From: DAOUEG01 sp964595455
GTDB taxonomy: Bacteria; Chloroflexota; Dehalococcoidia; Dehalococcoidales; RBG-16-60-22
Assembly: GCA_964595455.1 (NCBI GenBank)
Contig: CAZQQL010000096.1
Span: forward strand, 1 to 11,908
Direction: 5' to 3'
DNA length: 11,908 nucleotides
In this document: piece after piece, positions 11,334-11,908 of the stretch
Numbering within the stretch: position 1 is the stretch's first letter
How the letters are laid out: every line of letters begins with the position of its first letter
Notes under the pieces: model-generated
Seen by the model: the letters and a program-made list of their open reading frames with translations, nothing else
What the model was told of the DNA's origin: nothing
Database searches by the model: none
Position numbers and translations under genes: made by a program

Positions 11334-11908
11334 TTACCAGCCGCGTTTGGCCAGTAATTCACTTTCCGGTATCTGGCTGATCTCCTTGCCCGGCATCGCC
11401 TCACCCAGGTTCTTGGAGACCTCAGCGATGATCCTGGCGTCCTTATAATGGGTGACAGCCTTGACGACGGCCTTGGCGCGGGCTTCCGGATTCGATGACT
11501 TGAAGATACCGGAACCCACGAACACGCCCTCGGCGCCGAGTTGCATCATAAGGGCTGCGTCCGCGGGGGTCGCCACGCCGCCGGCGGCAAAGTTGACCAC
11601 GGGCAGCTTGCCCAGTGATTTCACTTCCCTGACCAGGTCCGTGGGTACGCGGTACCGTACAGCCAGCTCTTTTAGGTCCGATTCGCCGGCATTGACCACT
11701 TCCTGGATGCCTTCCATGACGGCGCGGATGTGGCGGACAGCCTCGACGATATTACCCGTACCGGCTTCGCCCTTGGTGCGGATCATCGCGGCCCCTTCAT
11801 GGATACGCCGGAGCGCCTCACCGAGTTCCCGGCAGCCGCAGACGAAGGGCACCTTGAAATCGTGCTTCCAGACGTGGTATTTCTCATCAGCCGGAGTCAG
11901 CACTTCGG
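11334..11908 (-). CDS. pdxS: Pyridoxal 5'-phosphate synthase lyase subunit, C-terminal part (runs off right edge)
   Basis: PdxS condenses ribose 5-phosphate, glyceraldehyde 3-phosphate and ammonia to PLP within a 12-subunit ring that docks PdxT. The window holds about the last 190 of the usual 290 or so residues, starting in the SEVLTPADE segment. Visible signatures are FVCGCRELGEALRRI, AAMIRTKGEAGTGNIVEAVRH (the Lys of RTKGE is the second catalytic lysine of the family), VVNFAAGGVATPADAALMMQLGAEGVFVGSGIFKS with the phosphate-binding loop, and a C-terminal LAKRGW. The tail after GW is short or absent, while many homologues carry a few more residues. The first catalytic lysine and the start lie outside the window. 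Sequence identity to the family is so high that the call is certain. Confidence 0.98.
   Translation of the reverse strand, partial: EVLTPADEKYHVWKHDFKVPFVCGCRELGEALRRIHEGAAMIRTKGEAGTGNIVEAVRHIRAVMEGIQEVVNAGESDLKELAVRYRVPTDLVREVKSLGKLPVVNFAAGGVATPADAALMMQLGAEGVFVGSGIFKSSNPEARAKAVVKAVTHYKDARIIAEVSKNLGEAMPGKEISQIPESELLAKRGW

Overview
The window is about 57-60% GC by eye and looks like chromosomal DNA of a Chloroflexota bacterium, most likely a Dehalococcoidia-type anaerobe. This assignment is inference. It rests on the combination of a T-box-controlled trp operon, a ThiD2-ThiE fusion, a bacterial translin-family protein, a Ycf45-like R3H ATPase and an AraC/GyrI-like regulator. No rRNA or other decisive phylogenetic marker is present. 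Almost everything is on the minus strand and tightly packed.

Region 1 (about 1-3040, minus) is a tryptophan operon. It has a clear promoter (3004-3032), a tryptophan-specific T-box leader (about 2704-2997, UGG specifier at 2907-2909), trpE, trpG (ATGA overlap), an unexpected AT-richer 77-aa gene, a hairpin-rich spacer, and the start of trpD, which runs off the left edge. A small coiled-coil protein gene (3045-3350) with its own promoter lies upstream of the trp promoter.

Region 2 (3351-3735) is a 385-base gap. It holds an inverted-repeat element (about 3414-3562), a sigma70-type promoter whose -10 box abuts a perfect 8+8 palindrome, and a longer near-perfect palindrome, all upstream of the only plus-strand gene. 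That gene (3736-4650) encodes an AraC-type DNA-binding domain fused to a GyrI-like ligand-binding domain. A strong internal ribosome-binding site would allow the ligand-binding domain to be made alone.

Region 3 (4678-11908, minus) reads as one long co-directional gene string: pdxS (partial) - pdxT - R3H/AAA ATPase - tmk - rnhB - yraN - thiD2E - translin - SDR. Most junctions overlap or are short, and the string closes with an intrinsic terminator at 4673-4704. It combines vitamin B6 synthesis, dTMP phosphorylation, RNA-DNA hybrid repair, thiamine synthesis and RNA metabolism, ending in a short-chain dehydrogenase.

The main oddities are an SDR whose catalytic Asn and Lys are exchanged for Lys and Asn, a TrpD whose PRPP-binding NIST loop reads YDET, a foreign-looking small gene inside the trp operon, the internal start in the AraC/GyrI gene, and the palindromes and element upstream of it. 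I saw no CRISPR, tRNA, rRNA, transposase or phage gene.
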